Positions 18,455 through 26,848 of a stretch of DNA of 48,429 nucleotides are shown here, piece by piece. The stretch is from Sedimentisphaerales bacterium. Its GTDB lineage: Bacteria; Planctomycetota; Phycisphaerae; Sedimentisphaerales; Anaerobacaceae. The notes under the pieces are model-generated. The model saw nothing but the letters and a program-made list of their open reading frames with translations. It did no database searches and had not been told where the DNA came from. Position 1 is the first letter of the stretch. Every line of letters starts with the position of its first letter. The stretch covers positions 1 to 48,429 of the forward strand of contig JAFGLV010000077.1 in assembly GCA_016927855.1 (NCBI GenBank). Reading direction: 5' to 3'. The position numbers were made by a program, and so were the translations under genes.

Positions 18455-19072
18455 TCACCTCCCTTCTCGCGCCTGCACTCCGAGGCTCTCCAGCTCGTCC
18501 TCGACCTGCTCGAGATCCTTGTAGAGAATGCCGTTCATTCCGACTACACTCGCGCCGTCGATAAAGTCCTGTCTGTCGTCGATGAGCACACAACGCTCGG
18601 TCGCAACATCGAGTTTCTGAGCGACGACACGGTAGACATCCGGGTCAGGCTTGGCGACGCCTTCGGCGCACGAGAAGACCAAGGCATCGAACATCCTATA
18701 ATGCTGGTCGTGCCAATATTGCATCACCGGTGGCTCGGTGTTGGTCAGCAAAGCGGTCTTGATGCCTCCCGAGCGAAGGCGGCGGGCCAGAGCGAAGACT
18801 TCCGCGCGCGGCGCATATACTGCGCGGAACGCCTGACCCCAGAGCGAGGCAACCGGAGGCGTGGGTCGGCTCAGGTCTCCGCAGACTCTCTCCCAGAATG
18901 CGGCCTCCGTGATCTGGCCCGTCTGGAACCGCCTGCCGTGCGCGCTATGAGATCTTTCGTAGTCCTCCACGCTCACACTCAAAGCTCGTGCGCAGTAGGC
19001 CATGAGTGCCGGTGCAGGGTTCTCGATGAGCACGCCACCCCAGTCAAAGACTACTGCTTCGATCGGTTCCAT
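18455..19072 (-). CDS. HAD-superfamily hydrolase
   Basis: 205 residues from ATG 19072, chosen because GGAAGAA precedes it and the HAD motif I then lies at the N-terminus. Motif I reads VVFDWGGVLIEN (the second aspartate of DxDxT is replaced by glycine, as in many HAD-IA relatives such as YihX). Motif II is ALLTNTE, motif III K in AKPDPDVYR, and motif IV VLIDDRQDFIDGA. A helical cap lies between I and II. Likely a small phosphatase on sugar or nucleotide phosphates; substrate unknown. It is the first gene of a minus-strand unit with the methyltransferase (3-base gap) and permease. Confidence 0.88.
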   Translation of the reverse strand: MEPIEAVVFDWGGVLIENPAPALMAYCARALSVSVEDYERSHSAHGRRFQTGQITEAAFWERVCGDLSRPTPPVASLWGQAFRAVYAPRAEVFALARRLRSGGIKTALLTNTEPPVMQYWHDQHYRMFDALVFSCAEGVAKPDPDVYRVVAQKLDVATERCVLIDDRQDFIDGASVVGMNGILYKDLEQVEDELESLGVQAREGR

Positions 19073-19111
19073 CTCGTTCTTCCAGGCCAGATCCGAGCCA
19101 AGTGCACCAGG

Positions 19112-19140
19112 ACGATACAAGGCTGGTCGCGACGCGGCAA
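19112..19140 (-). promoter_or_regulatory. Possible promoter of the HAD-methyltransferase-permease unit
   Basis: On the minus strand TTGCCG (19140-19135), 17-base spacer, TATCGT (19117-19112). The leader to ATG 19072 would be about 33 bases. The -10 element is a weak match. Confidence 0.35.
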
Positions 19141-19172
19141 CAGTTTTCTCGCGATCCAATCTCGCGGTGGGT

Positions 19173-19201
19173 TTGAAATGTCCCGCGCGAGCTCATATAA
19201 T
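19173..19201 (+). promoter_or_regulatory. Sigma70-type promoter of rmuC
   Basis: TTGAAA (19173-19178), 17-base spacer, perfect TATAAT (19196-19201). Transcript start expected near 19208, about 38 bases ahead of ATG 19246. Confidence 0.75.
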
Positions 19202-19245
19202 TGCTTCCAGACCTCACCCTGGGTGAAATACCGCGGAGCGTTGGC

Positions 19246-20676
19246 ATGGAACAGGTTCTGATCGCCGTTATCAGCATTGTTGTTGGGGCCGGAGCTGCAG
19301 CGCTGGTGGCGCTACGCAGAATCCGCCGGCTCGAGCAAGAGCGCGTCGAGGAGTTTCGCGGGCGCGTCGCGGCAGAGGAGCGCAGCTCGCGACTACCCGA
19401 ACTGGAAACGCAACTGACGTCCAGGGACGAGCGGATCGCCTCTCTTCAGGCGGAACTCTCGGAGGCCAAGGCTCAGATCAGCGGATTGACTACGAAGCTG
19501 GCCGAGCAGGAGAAGGCCGCCAAGGATAAGCTCGCTCTGCTCGACGAAGCCAGGCAGAAGCTTTCCGATGCCTTCAAGGCCCTGTCGGCCGAGACGCTCA
19601 AGGTCAGCAGCACGCAGTTCCTCGAACTGGCCAAGACCAGCCTCGAAAAATTCCACGAGGGCGCCAAGAGCGAGCTGGAAAAACGCCAGAAAGCTATCGA
19701 CGAGTTAGTCAAACCGCTGAGGGACTCTCTGGCCAAGGTTGATGACAAACTGGGGAAGATAGAGAAAGTTGGCTTCACAACCCTGACCGAGCAGATCAAA
19801 TCGCTGGCCGCTTCCGAAAGCGATCTGCGCAAGGAGACCGCCAACCTCGTCACGGCGCTGCGTCGGCCCGATGTGCGCGGTCGGTGGGGGGAAATCCAAC
19901 TCAAGCGCGTGGTTGAAATCGCAGGTATGGTGGAATACTGCGACTTCGTGACTCAGGAATCCGCGTCGGTCGGCACGGGACGGATTCGTCCCGATATGGT
20001 TGTGAAGTTGCCGAACGAGCGTATCGTTGTAGTAGATTCCAAGACGCCGCTGGATGCCTACCTGGCATCAATTGAGGCTGCCGATGAAGTGACCCGCAGG
20101 GAACAGTTGAAGCGGCATGCCGGGCACGTCCTGACACAGATGCAGAATCTTGGTGCCAAGGGCTATTGGGACCAGTTCCCGCAGACCCCAGAGTTCGTCG
20201 TTATGTTTTTGCCAGGAGAGATGTTCTTCAGCGCCGCGCTAGAGCAGGAACCCCGCCTGATCGAGATGGGGGTCGAGAAGAAAGTAATCCTTGCGACGCC
20301 GACCACATTGATTGCCCTACTGCGGGCCGTTGCATACGGCTGGCAGCAGCAGCGCGTCGCCGAGAATGCCCAGGCTATTAGCGATCTGGGCAAAGAGCTG
20401 TACAAGCGGATTCGCACACTCGCCAGCCACTTCGAGGCGGTCGGAAAGAACCTCGGACGTGCTACCGAAGCGTATAATGACGCCGTCGGATCGCTGGAGC
20501 GCTCCGTTCTCGTTTCGGCCCGTAAGTTCAAAGAGCTTGGCGCTGCCACCGACACCGATCTCGATGTCCCGCGCACAGTAGATGCTCGCACCCGGGCCCT
20601 CCAGACCCCGGAAACCGAGCCCGGCGTGTCCCTGCCGTCGCCGCAGGGGCCGACGCTGAACACGGACCAGAGCTAG
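19246..20676 (+). CDS. rmuC: DNA recombination protein RmuC
   Basis: 476 residues. ATG 19246 has GGAG upstream and starts an N-terminal transmembrane helix ([20 protein letters not shown]). A long coiled coil follows (about 25-190, repeated Q/E/K-rich heptads). The RmuC nuclease-like domain lies at about 200-400: [41 protein letters not shown], then [17 protein letters not shown] and [17 protein letters not shown]. The DSK residues match the PD-(D/E)xK-like core. In Escherichia coli RmuC limits inversions at short inverted repeats. It is monocistronic with a clear promoter. Confidence 0.95.
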   Translation: MEQVLIAVISIVVGAGAAALVALRRIRRLEQERVEEFRGRVAAEERSSRLPELETQLTSRDERIASLQAELSEAKAQISGLTTKLAEQEKAAKDKLALLDEARQKLSDAFKALSAETLKVSSTQFLELAKTSLEKFHEGAKSELEKRQKAIDELVKPLRDSLAKVDDKLGKIEKVGFTTLTEQIKSLAASESDLRKETANLVTALRRPDVRGRWGEIQLKRVVEIAGMVEYCDFVTQESASVGTGRIRPDMVVKLPNERIVVVDSKTPLDAYLASIEAADEVTRREQLKRHAGHVLTQMQNLGAKGYWDQFPQTPEFVVMFLPGEMFFSAALEQEPRLIEMGVEKKVILATPTTLIALLRAVAYGWQQQRVAENAQAISDLGKELYKRIRTLASHFEAVGKNLGRATEAYNDAVGSLERSVLVSARKFKELGAATDTDLDVPRTVDARTRALQTPETEPGVSLPSPQGPTLNTDQS

Positions 20677-20731
20677 AGTGCGGGGCGGACTTGTCCAATT
20701 GGTGATTCCTCGGTCCCTGAAGTGACGCCAT

Positions 20732-21334
20732 TCACTCAGGCTTGCCTCGCGGCACAAGGATGCCATTCTGGCCTCCGAGCATATCGCCCTTGCCCAACAG
20801 GAGGCAACGTCCGACCAGAGCCGCTGTCACGGCGTCCAACTCGTCGCCTGTCATCTCCGATGCCAGGCCCTTGACTCCCAGGGCCTGCAGGCCCTGCCGC
20901 AGCCCCGCTCGATCACGGCGTTGGCGAGGGATTCGCCAGATGTCCTGCGCGGCGCCGGGGTAGCATTCGACGACGCGATAGCCCAGAGCCTCAATCTTCG
21001 CTTTGAGCGCCAGGCCGCGTTCGGTCAGCATGCGCATAGGACCGAGCGTGATCGGGAAGAAGCGGATGCCGCGGCGCTGCAATTGGCGATCGCATTCGCG
21101 CAGGTGCGCGCCGGTCCGGTCGTGGATGGTTTTGCGTCCGGGCGGTAAGCTCAGCGGAGCGTCGATCGGTACGAGGTCGGGCTTTGCCCGCACTACGGTA
21201 TCGAGGATTTCCTCGTCTGAGTGGGCGATGCGAGCCTGCGCCGTTATGCCGCGCAGGATGCAGACACCGGTCGGACGACGCGGAGAGCCCGCCAGATCGA
21301 TACCGACGATCACGCTCCGGCCGCCGGGCGCCAT
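20732..21334 (-). CDS. DUF429 domain protein
   Basis: 200 residues, ATG 21334 preceded by GGAGAAG. It starts SVIVGIDLAGSPRRPTGVCI, an RNase H-like fold opening, and has LVPIDAPLSLP, RECDRQLQRRGIRFFPITLG, GYRVVECYPGAAQDIW and GDELDAVTAALVGR, all DUF429 marks. The acidic residues (D14, D54, E118, D164 region) could form a metal site as in RNase H-like nucleases (inference). Function is not established for the family. It lies 29 bases after the OPT relic at the end of the peptide operon and may simply be co-transcribed. Confidence 0.85.
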   Translation of the reverse strand: MAPGGRSVIVGIDLAGSPRRPTGVCILRGITAQARIAHSDEEILDTVVRAKPDLVPIDAPLSLPPGRKTIHDRTGAHLRECDRQLQRRGIRFFPITLGPMRMLTERGLALKAKIEALGYRVVECYPGAAQDIWRIPRQRRDRAGLRQGLQALGVKGLASEMTGDELDAVTAALVGRCLLLGKGDMLGGQNGILVPRGKPE

Positions 21335-21363
21335 GTGAGTCTTCTCCTGTCACGATGCGTAAC

Positions 21364-21543
21364 CTACGCTGGCGATTTGGCGCCTCGTGCGACGCGGTTG
21401 AGCCAGCAGACCACCCCGATCAGCAGCGCGCTGCCGAGCCAGCCACCGAAAGGCAGCAGCGAGCCGGTGAAGTGCTTGATGATCGGCAGGTCGATATCGT
21501 ATTGCTTCAGCGCTACGATGGGTATGGCCAGGAAGATACCCAT
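21364..21543 (-). pseudogene. Relic of an OPT oligopeptide transporter (C-terminal fragment)
   Basis: About 59 codons that match the very end of the intact OPT transporter two genes upstream: AIPIVALKQYDIDLPIIKHF here against AIPIVVLKQFDIELPIIEHF there, followed by PFGGWLG against PFGGLVG, and a similar last membrane helix. There is no N-terminal part: 22 bases upstream lies the stop of the M20 dipeptidase. It is best read as what remains after tandem duplication of the OPT-M20 unit and deletion of most of one copy. A short expressed membrane peptide cannot be excluded. Confidence 0.8.
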
Positions 21544-21565
21544 GAGGCGAGGACCGCACTTGCGC

Positions 21566-22921
21566 TCAGATCGTGCGGAGCAGATGACCAGCGGCCTTCG
21601 TGCCTCGGCAGAAGCTGTCGAGGCTGAAGTGCTCGTTGGGCCCATGGGGGTGGTCGCTGTCAAGGCCGAAGCCCATGAGAACGACGGGACAGCCCAACTG
21701 CTCCACGAAAGTGCTTACGACCGGGATCGACCCTCCGCAGCGAATGAAAACGGCCTCGTGGCCGAAGCCCTTGCGCAGGGCCTCCTCGGCAGCCCGGATG
21801 ACCGGCGTGCTCACGTCGAATAGCACCGGCGGGCTCATCCCGAACTCCGAAATCTCCAGGCGGACCGTGTCCGGGCAGACGGCATGAAGGTGCTTGAAGA
21901 TCAGGTCACGGGTCTTCGCCGGATCCTGATGCGGCACGAGCCGGGCGCTGATCTTGGCTGTGGCACTGGCCGGGATGATTGTCTTGGACCGCTGACCCTG
22001 ATAGCCGCCGAAAATGCCGTTGACCTCGAAGGTCGGACGGGACCAGAGCCGCTCCAACGTCTCATAGCCGGCCTCACCATGCAGGCGCGGCACGTTCAAC
22101 TCCCGGGTCAGGGCCTCGTCGTTGAAGGCAAGTCTCCGGAAATCTTCGCGCTCCCAGTCCTCCAGCGGTGCCACAGCGTCATAGAAATGCGGGATCAGAA
22201 TCCTGCCGTCCGGCGCGACGCAGGCCGCCAGGATCTGCGCCAGGACCATCGCCGGATTGGCCACGGCACCGCCGTAAGCGCCGGAATGGACATCGCTGTC
22301 CGGCCCCTTGACAGTAAACTCGAAAGCGAGGATACCGCGTAAGCCATTCGTTATGGCCGGGGTGTCGGCGTCATACATCGTGCTGTCAGAAATAATCACA
22401 GCGTCGCAGGTCAGCTCCTCCCGCGCCTGCGTGACGTAGCGCGGCAGGGCGTCTCCGCCGGACTCTTCTTCACCTTCGAGCAGAAAGAGCACCTCGCAGG
22501 GAAGTTTGCCTTCGGTCTGGAGTAGGCTTTCGACGGCTTTGACGTGCGCAAAAAGCTGGCCCTTGTCGTCTGTTGCTCCTCGACCGTAGAGAATGCCATC
22601 GCGAATCGTCGGCTCAAACGGCGGCGTCTTCCATTCGCCCAACGGGTCTTCAGGCTGCACGTCATAGTGGCCGTAGATGAGCACGCGGCGGGACGTGGTC
22701 CCCTTTGTTCCCGCGCGAACGATCGGCTGGCCGCCGATGTCAATGAGTTGGGCCTCGAGACCCAGCTTGCGGAAATGGCTCATCAGCCATGCGGCGCATG
22801 CCCGCGTGTCCTTGTCACGCGCCTGCTGAGCGCTGACGGAGGGAAACCGCATGAACTGCTTTAGTTCTTCAATGAAACGCTGTTGGTTCGCGTCTATGTA
22901 CGCGTCCACTAGGTCTGTCAT
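21566..22921 (-). CDS. M20 family dipeptidase
   Basis: 451 residues, ATG 22921 with AAAGGA upstream. Zinc-site motifs of M20/M25/M40 enzymes are intact: H85 and D87 in YGHYDVQP, D118 in GRGATDDKGQ, and the E151-E152 pair in LEGEEESGG. A dimerisation domain follows and IRCGGSIPVVSTF and GPNEHFSLDSF mark the last metal histidine region. It resembles the PepV/CNDP-like dipeptidases that hydrolyse imported di- and tripeptides in the cytoplasm. It lies 27 bases downstream of the OPT transporter gene, which fits uptake followed by hydrolysis. Confidence 0.93.
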   Translation of the reverse strand: MTDLVDAYIDANQQRFIEELKQFMRFPSVSAQQARDKDTRACAAWLMSHFRKLGLEAQLIDIGGQPIVRAGTKGTTSRRVLIYGHYDVQPEDPLGEWKTPPFEPTIRDGILYGRGATDDKGQLFAHVKAVESLLQTEGKLPCEVLFLLEGEEESGGDALPRYVTQAREELTCDAVIISDSTMYDADTPAITNGLRGILAFEFTVKGPDSDVHSGAYGGAVANPAMVLAQILAACVAPDGRILIPHFYDAVAPLEDWEREDFRRLAFNDEALTRELNVPRLHGEAGYETLERLWSRPTFEVNGIFGGYQGQRSKTIIPASATAKISARLVPHQDPAKTRDLIFKHLHAVCPDTVRLEISEFGMSPPVLFDVSTPVIRAAEEALRKGFGHEAVFIRCGGSIPVVSTFVEQLGCPVVLMGFGLDSDHPHGPNEHFSLDSFCRGTKAAGHLLRTI

Positions 22922-22948
22922 TTAGCTGAGTCCTTTCTTTTTCGGTGT

Positions 22949-25102
22949 TCAGCTTTGTCTTTTTCGCACGGTGGTCAGGTAAAGCCAGAAGGTGACAGCA
23001 GCTAAGAGCACGACACCGACCAAGCCGCCGAATGGCATCACGCGGCCAGTGAAATGTTCGATGATGGGCAGCTCAATATCGAACTGTTTGAGAACGACGA
23101 TGGGAATGGCCACGAGGATTCCCATCAGTGCTTCGCCGGTAATGAGACCGGAAGCCATGAGCAGGCCCCGACGATCCGACGCTTCCACTTCCTGAGCCTC
23201 AGTCTTGTGTGACTTATGATAGCTCTTGACCGCCAGACTGACGAGGCCGCCGATGAAGATGGGCACCGACAATTGAAACGGCAGATAGAACCCGATAGCG
23301 ACCGCAAGCACCGGTGTGCGGAACGAGCAGTTCCTCGCCTGCAGGTATGCATCCAGCGCGATGATCAGCACCGCCACCCCCATCCCGATGCCGAAATACA
23401 CCCAGGGCAACCCTCCTTGAAAGACCCCCTTGGCTACCGATGCCATGAGATTTGCCTGCGGCGAAGACAGGGCCTTGGGGCCGACTCCTTCCATGCCGGC
23501 GAAGCCATAGGCGTTCTGCAGGAGAATCAGGACCGGCCCGATGATGAGGGCCGCAGCACCCGTGCCCAGCATTTCCATCAACTGCTGCTTCCAGGGAGTG
23601 GTCCCAACGAGCCGGCCGCACTTGAGGTCCTGCATGACATCGCCGGCAATGGCGGCCGCGCAGCAAACCACGGCGCCGATGATGACGGCGGCCGCAGGAC
23701 CCTTCTCCGCGCCCACGCGCATACCCGCGGTGAAAACCGCCTTGCACCATTCCCAGAAGCCAGTGCCTTGGGGTCCCCCGATGTCCAGAATGCCCATCAG
23801 CAGACACAGCAACAACGCGGAGACCAGGACCGTCGAGATCGTGACACCGGAGATCGGGTTGTTGGACGAACCCACGAGGCCCGCCATGTACCCGGCCACC
23901 GCGGCAAAGAGAAACCCGGTGAGCAGCATGACAAGAGCCATCACCAGCGAAATGGGGATCTGCTGGACGAAATGCTGGTAGACCAGAAACAGGGGAACGA
24001 CCGAGCCGATGATCAGAAAGAGGATCCAATGCATCGGCAGGTCTTTCTCCGTCCGCTCGATTTCGGTTTGGCCGTCCCGGATTTGCCGATAGGCCTTCAG
24101 ACCGCTGGCCACCCCACTGACCAGCGACTTGCGCATCCGGAAAATGGTCCATAAGCCGCCGATCAGCATGCCGCCGACACCGATGTAGCGCGTGCGCTGG
24201 GACCAGATTCTTCCCGCGTATTCGAGCGCCCCGACCGGAGTGCCGAGTCTGGTCTCAGTAGCTGCATTGCGCTTCCGGACGGCTTCGAGGTCGGTCCCTG
24301 AGGCGTTCGGATCGACGCTTTCGTAGGCCAGGGCAAACACGTTCCAAGCGTCAGGATTCTGTACCTCGCTCTCAAGTTGGTAGACCGGCCATTCATCCTG
24401 AGCAGCGACAATCGGAATCGTTACGAGCCAGTTGGCAGCACCCCCGATGAAGATCAGAATGGCGATGTTCAGCCCTACGATATAGCCGACCGACAGAAGC
24501 GCCGGACTGAGGTTTGACCCGAAATACGCGATCGAACCGCGCACGCGGGCCGCACCCTGCATGATCTCGGGCCAGAAACCGATCGCGTTAGCACCGATCT
24601 TGAACAGTCCGCCTGCTACGGCCGCCTTGACGATATACCAGACCCCGGAAGCATCCGTGCGCCCAGTCTCCAGCACTTTGGCGGTAGCGACGCCCTCTGG
24701 GAATTGGAGCTTCTGTTCGATGATCAGGGAACGCCGCAGCGGGATGGTGAAAAGCACGCCCAGCAAGCCGCCGAAGCCGGCGATGAGCGCGACCCAGAAG
24801 TAGTCGAACTGATCCCAGAAACCCAGCAGCAACAGGGCTGGCAGCGTGAAGATCACGCCCGCGGCGAGCGATTCCCCCGCGGACGCACACGTGCCGATCA
24901 AGTTGCATTCCTGAATGCTGCTGCCCCGGAAGAACCGCATGATTCCCAGCGCGATCACCGCCGCCGGGATGGCCGCCGAGACAGTCATCCCGGCAAACAG
25001 CCCCAGGTAGGCGTTCGCCGCCGAGAGGATCATCGACAGCAGCACGCCGAAGAAGAGAACTTTGATTGTCAACTCTTGCGGCGCATGATTGGCGTCGTTC
25101 AT
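22949..25102 (-). CDS. OPT family oligopeptide transporter
   Basis: 717 residues from ATG 25102 (GAGGAGAC upstream, so the in-frame codons before it are excluded). About sixteen hydrophobic segments. N-terminal SAANAYLGLFAGMTVSAAIP (about 26-45), then SIQECNLIGTCASAGESLAAG, the signature start of bacterial OPT proteins; GDVMQDLKCGRLVGTTPWKQ is the other conserved loop. Bacterial OPT members are proton-coupled peptide importers or metal-chelate transporters; peptide is favoured by the surrounding protease and dipeptidase genes. A soluble stretch near 255-300 (ESEVQNPDAWNVFALAYES onward) breaks the membrane region. Confidence 0.93.
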   Translation of the reverse strand: MNDANHAPQELTIKVLFFGVLLSMILSAANAYLGLFAGMTVSAAIPAAVIALGIMRFFRGSSIQECNLIGTCASAGESLAAGVIFTLPALLLLGFWDQFDYFWVALIAGFGGLLGVLFTIPLRRSLIIEQKLQFPEGVATAKVLETGRTDASGVWYIVKAAVAGGLFKIGANAIGFWPEIMQGAARVRGSIAYFGSNLSPALLSVGYIVGLNIAILIFIGGAANWLVTIPIVAAQDEWPVYQLESEVQNPDAWNVFALAYESVDPNASGTDLEAVRKRNAATETRLGTPVGALEYAGRIWSQRTRYIGVGGMLIGGLWTIFRMRKSLVSGVASGLKAYRQIRDGQTEIERTEKDLPMHWILFLIIGSVVPLFLVYQHFVQQIPISLVMALVMLLTGFLFAAVAGYMAGLVGSSNNPISGVTISTVLVSALLLCLLMGILDIGGPQGTGFWEWCKAVFTAGMRVGAEKGPAAAVIIGAVVCCAAAIAGDVMQDLKCGRLVGTTPWKQQLMEMLGTGAAALIIGPVLILLQNAYGFAGMEGVGPKALSSPQANLMASVAKGVFQGGLPWVYFGIGMGVAVLIIALDAYLQARNCSFRTPVLAVAIGFYLPFQLSVPIFIGGLVSLAVKSYHKSHKTEAQEVEASDRRGLLMASGLITGEALMGILVAIPIVVLKQFDIELPIIEHFTGRVMPFGGLVGVVLLAAVTFWLYLTTVRKRQS

Positions 25103-25134
25103 CCGTGTCTCCTCAGAATCAACTCTGTAAATAG

Positions 25135-26823
25135 CTACTTCACGAACTGGGCAACGAAGTACTTGGCGGTCAGGGGCTCGCCTGTGGCTCGCTTGATCAT
25201 CTCGTTCCAGTAATAGCAATCACCGACCTCAAAGACCTTCTGCTTGAGGAACTGCCCGGCCTTGACCTGGCCGACGCGACTGACATCCTTGTCGGAGTCC
25301 AGCTTCAGGACATTGAAGGCGATGTAGTGGTTCAGTTGCGAAGCGAGCAACTCACCCAGCATGTAATTATGGTAGTAGCACGGCGCAATCGAAAAGTGAA
25401 TCTTAGCGGCCCAGTCTGGCGCGTTGCGCGCCGGGGGGCGTTTGACCAATTGGTATTTCTCGACCATGTCCCACCATAACGTGTTGAGGTCTCGATCGGG
25501 ATCGGCGTAAAGCTGCTTCTCGAAGTCGTACATCACCATCGCCCAACGGGCGAAGATGAGCTGCTTGAGCTGGGCGTACTTGTCACTGACCTTGGCGATT
25601 TCGCTGCGCTGTACGTCGGTCAAGCCCAGCATCTGCTGCATCCAGGCGGGATTGCGACTGAGCCGGCCGAAGAACATCGCGACGGCCTCAGTCGTGAACG
25701 TGTGAGCGGGCTCGCGCAGCAGATACGGCATCTCGGAGTCCTGGTACTTGTCGTAGACCGCGTGACCCAACTCATGCAGGATGGTCTCCATCCACGTCTC
25801 GTTGTTCTTGAGATTGCAGAGAATGCGAACGTCGCCTTCACGGTCGATGTCAGTGGTGAAGGCGTGCGGATTCTTGCCTTCCTTCTCGTACAGATCGCTG
25901 TCGTCCAGAATCGATTCGACCGGCAGACCGATCCCGTCATAGAACTTCTGCGCCAATTCCTTGACATCTTTGTCCTCGTAATAGACGTCGAGGTCGAGGT
26001 CGTAGACCATCGGCGTTTCCTGGAAGAACGGGTCGTGGTAGTGCCAGGGCAGGAGCTCACTGACGGCGATCCCGCAGTTGGCCGCCAGGCGCGCGTCCAG
26101 TTCGGCTTTGAGCGCCGCGAAGGGCTCATCCGTCAGCCTCTTCAGTTCGTCGAAGATTTGATCCAGCTCGTTAACGTCCTGCTCGCCTGTCGTCAGGACA
26201 AGGCTATGGTAATTGTCGAAGCCGAGCTTGGTGGCGGCCTGGTTGCGCAGCTTGACCAGCCGAATGAGGTCGGCCGCGACGACAGGACCAACCTGCTTGC
26301 TCACCTGCCAGGCCTTCTCGCGCGCCGTCGAATCCGTCGAGGTCTTCAGGATGTCCTTGATCTCGTTGTCGGTCACCTTCCGGCCGTCGATCGTGCCGCG
26401 GAACGTGCTGAAGTTCTTCTCGATCTCGGTGCCCAGCTCGACGATCTGCTTGAGCAGGTCCGCGTCGATCTGGTTGGCCAGGTACGCGTTGTACAGGACG
26501 TCCAATTGGCGCACCAGGAGCGGGTCGTCGATACCGCCGGACTGCTTGAGCTCCTTGAGATAGGCGAACTCGTTCGGATCGCGATAGACGTTGCGGATTT
26601 GCAGCGTCAGCTCGCTGGAACGGTCGTACGCGTTGGGGTCGCCGGTGACAGCAGCGTCCCATGACGCCAGCGCCGCCTGTTTGGCCAGCGGTTTGACTGT
26701 CTCTAGATGTTTGTCAATAAACGTCTGCAACTGTGCCTCCTTGGCGGTTTCCGCGTCCTGTTCGGTGCAGCCGGACATCAGCGCCGCGGCTGCGAGCAGC
26801 GCCGTCACGTATACATATCTCAT
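25135..26823 (-). CDS. M2/M3-like zinc metallopeptidase, lipoprotein
   Basis: 562 residues with a lipoprotein signal (LMSGC, lipidation at C19), so it should sit on a membrane facing the periplasm or outside. The zinc motif HELGH is at 350-354 with the third ligand E379 in TFTTEAVAMFFG, the M2 (ACE-like) and M3 arrangement. The mostly helical chain and WHYHDPFFQETP (260-272) fit M2-type peptidyl-dipeptidases; an oligoendopeptidase activity is the alternative. It lies 25 bases after the tricorn-like gene and 32 before the OPT gene, which argues for shortening peptides before import. Confidence 0.88.
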   Translation of the reverse strand: MRYVYVTALLAAAALMSGCTEQDAETAKEAQLQTFIDKHLETVKPLAKQAALASWDAAVTGDPNAYDRSSELTLQIRNVYRDPNEFAYLKELKQSGGIDDPLLVRQLDVLYNAYLANQIDADLLKQIVELGTEIEKNFSTFRGTIDGRKVTDNEIKDILKTSTDSTAREKAWQVSKQVGPVVAADLIRLVKLRNQAATKLGFDNYHSLVLTTGEQDVNELDQIFDELKRLTDEPFAALKAELDARLAANCGIAVSELLPWHYHDPFFQETPMVYDLDLDVYYEDKDVKELAQKFYDGIGLPVESILDDSDLYEKEGKNPHAFTTDIDREGDVRILCNLKNNETWMETILHELGHAVYDKYQDSEMPYLLREPAHTFTTEAVAMFFGRLSRNPAWMQQMLGLTDVQRSEIAKVSDKYAQLKQLIFARWAMVMYDFEKQLYADPDRDLNTLWWDMVEKYQLVKRPPARNAPDWAAKIHFSIAPCYYHNYMLGELLASQLNHYIAFNVLKLDSDKDVSRVGQVKAGQFLKQKVFEVGDCYYWNEMIKRATGEPLTAKYFVAQFVK

Positions 26824-26848
26824 GACTTGACTCCTTCATTACATCTGA

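Noticed and set aside
21544..21663. Codons upstream of the OPT relic as part of a 99-codon gene
   Set aside because: These bases are the end of the M20 dipeptidase in another frame; only 21364-21543 resembles OPT.
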